DNA of 64,000 nucleotides, from contig JAUPFP010000005.1 of NCBI GenBank assembly GCA_036925085.1, positions 9,244,498-9,308,497 of the forward strand. The letters are read 5' to 3'. Both the position numbers and the translations under genes were made by a program. Source of the DNA: Brachycybe producta (Eukaryota; Arthropoda; Diplopoda; Playtdesmida; Andrognathidae). Below, one piece after another: positions 63,496-64,000 of this stretch (its first letter is position 1; every line of letters begins with the position of its first letter). The notes under the pieces are model-generated. The model did no database searches and had not been told where the DNA came from. It saw nothing but the letters and a program-made list of their open reading frames with translations.

Positions 63496-64000
63496 TTATG
63501 CTTCAATGCTCTGTGCTCCACGCCTGTTAATTAATGGTGATATTTCAGAATTACTGGCTCTTCCACTGTCCATATCCGAACTAGTGTAAGAGCTTAGCGT
63601 GGTTGAACTAGAATGTAACAAATCGTGTGATTCTTGTACTGAAAGTGACCGTTGGTTACTTCTTCGCATTCTATTTGGTGATCCACCTAATTTTGACACA
63701 TCCACACTGCTTGGATCAGCCTGATATGCAAGTGCATTCATGATAAGATGGTCAGGAACTACCATCAAAGGATGGACTTCTTTCATTAGGACACCGGCTG
63801 GTATTTTATGAAATTCAATAAATTCCAAAAAATTGCTCATCACTACTTTAAGATTCGAATCAGCTGTGCTGTCACAGTAACGTTTACTCCACATTAATGC
63901 TGCTTGAAATTTTGTTAGTTCGTCGGCTTTTAGTTCGTCTCGAGACAGAATTAGTCGAACTACATGCTGAGGCAACAGAGTAAATGATCCTAAACTTAAA
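63496..64000 (-). CDS. BACK-domain protein, C-terminal exon (partial)
   Basis: The frame is open from the window edge to a stop at 63496-63498, giving 167 visible residues. The first about 90 (LPQHVVRLILSRDELKADEL, KFQAALMWSKRY, NFLEFIEFHKIPAGVLMKEV, HPLMVVPDHLIMNALAYQ) look like a BACK domain as found C-terminal to BTB domains. The remainder is Ser-rich (LSVQESHDLLHSSSTTLSSY, SDMDSGRASNSEISPLINRR). This arrangement recalls arthropod serine-enriched protein (gprs), a BTB-BACK protein and possible Cullin-3 adaptor, but the upstream exons are outside the window. An exon start could lie at the in-window AG near 63991; I cannot fix it. Confidence 0.65.
   Translation of the reverse strand, partial: LSLGSFTLLPQHVVRLILSRDELKADELTKFQAALMWSKRYCDSTADSNLKVVMSNFLEFIEFHKIPAGVLMKEVHPLMVVPDHLIMNALAYQADPSSVDVSKLGGSPNRMRRSNQRSLSVQESHDLLHSSSTTLSSYTSSDMDSGRASNSEISPLINRRGAQSIEA

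Overview
This is a eukaryotic, almost certainly invertebrate metazoan, nuclear sequence. It is very AT-rich, full of poly-T/poly-A runs and simple repeats, and its genes are split into many short exons by introns mostly of 60-800 bp. Protein sequences of the conserved genes are animal-like (VPS4, PGK, NFS1, SH3BP5, ABRA/costars, glutamine-dependent asparagine synthetase). A short TTAGG tract and a BACK-domain protein resembling arthropod serine-enriched protein hint at an arthropod, but this is weak evidence.

Layout. About 36 kb at the left (1-36238) contains no gene that I can support. It holds AT-rich DNA, microsatellites, many small foldback (inverted-repeat) elements, hAT-like and pogo-like MITEs, a 5'-truncated RTE-type retrotransposon copy with a 20-bp target-site duplication, a 0.8-kb minisatellite of 21-bp units, and several local duplications. 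From 36.2 kb to the right end the window becomes gene-dense, with eight genes in under 28 kb: VPS4 (+), PGK (-), NFS1 (+), SH3BP5 (+), a single-pass Cys-rich membrane protein (-), ABRA/costars (+), asparagine synthetase (-) and the 3' end of a BACK-domain gene (-). For the first seven I rebuilt complete exon chains whose phases all close. Predicted lengths are 439, 416, 440, 351, 211, 171 and 557 residues, and where I know the family length they fit it.

The genes are mostly housekeeping and do not form one pathway. They cover ESCRT-III disassembly, glycolysis, Fe-S cluster assembly, Rab11 activation, actin/Rho signalling and asparagine synthesis. PGK/NFS1 and the membrane protein/ABRA pair are arranged head to head and may share promoters. 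VPS4/PGK, SH3BP5/membrane protein and ABRA/ASNS converge.

The most notable observations are these. Four of about 52 inferred introns start with GC rather than GT (one in VPS4, two flanking a 77-bp exon of PGK, one in ASNS). PGK has an Asp-to-Ala change at the conserved Mg-nucleotide-binding Asp of its GGGDT motif. Several unnamed foldback families recur across the window, including inside introns and inside the PGK/NFS1 intergenic promoter. I found no CRISPR array, rRNA or intact tRNA gene.
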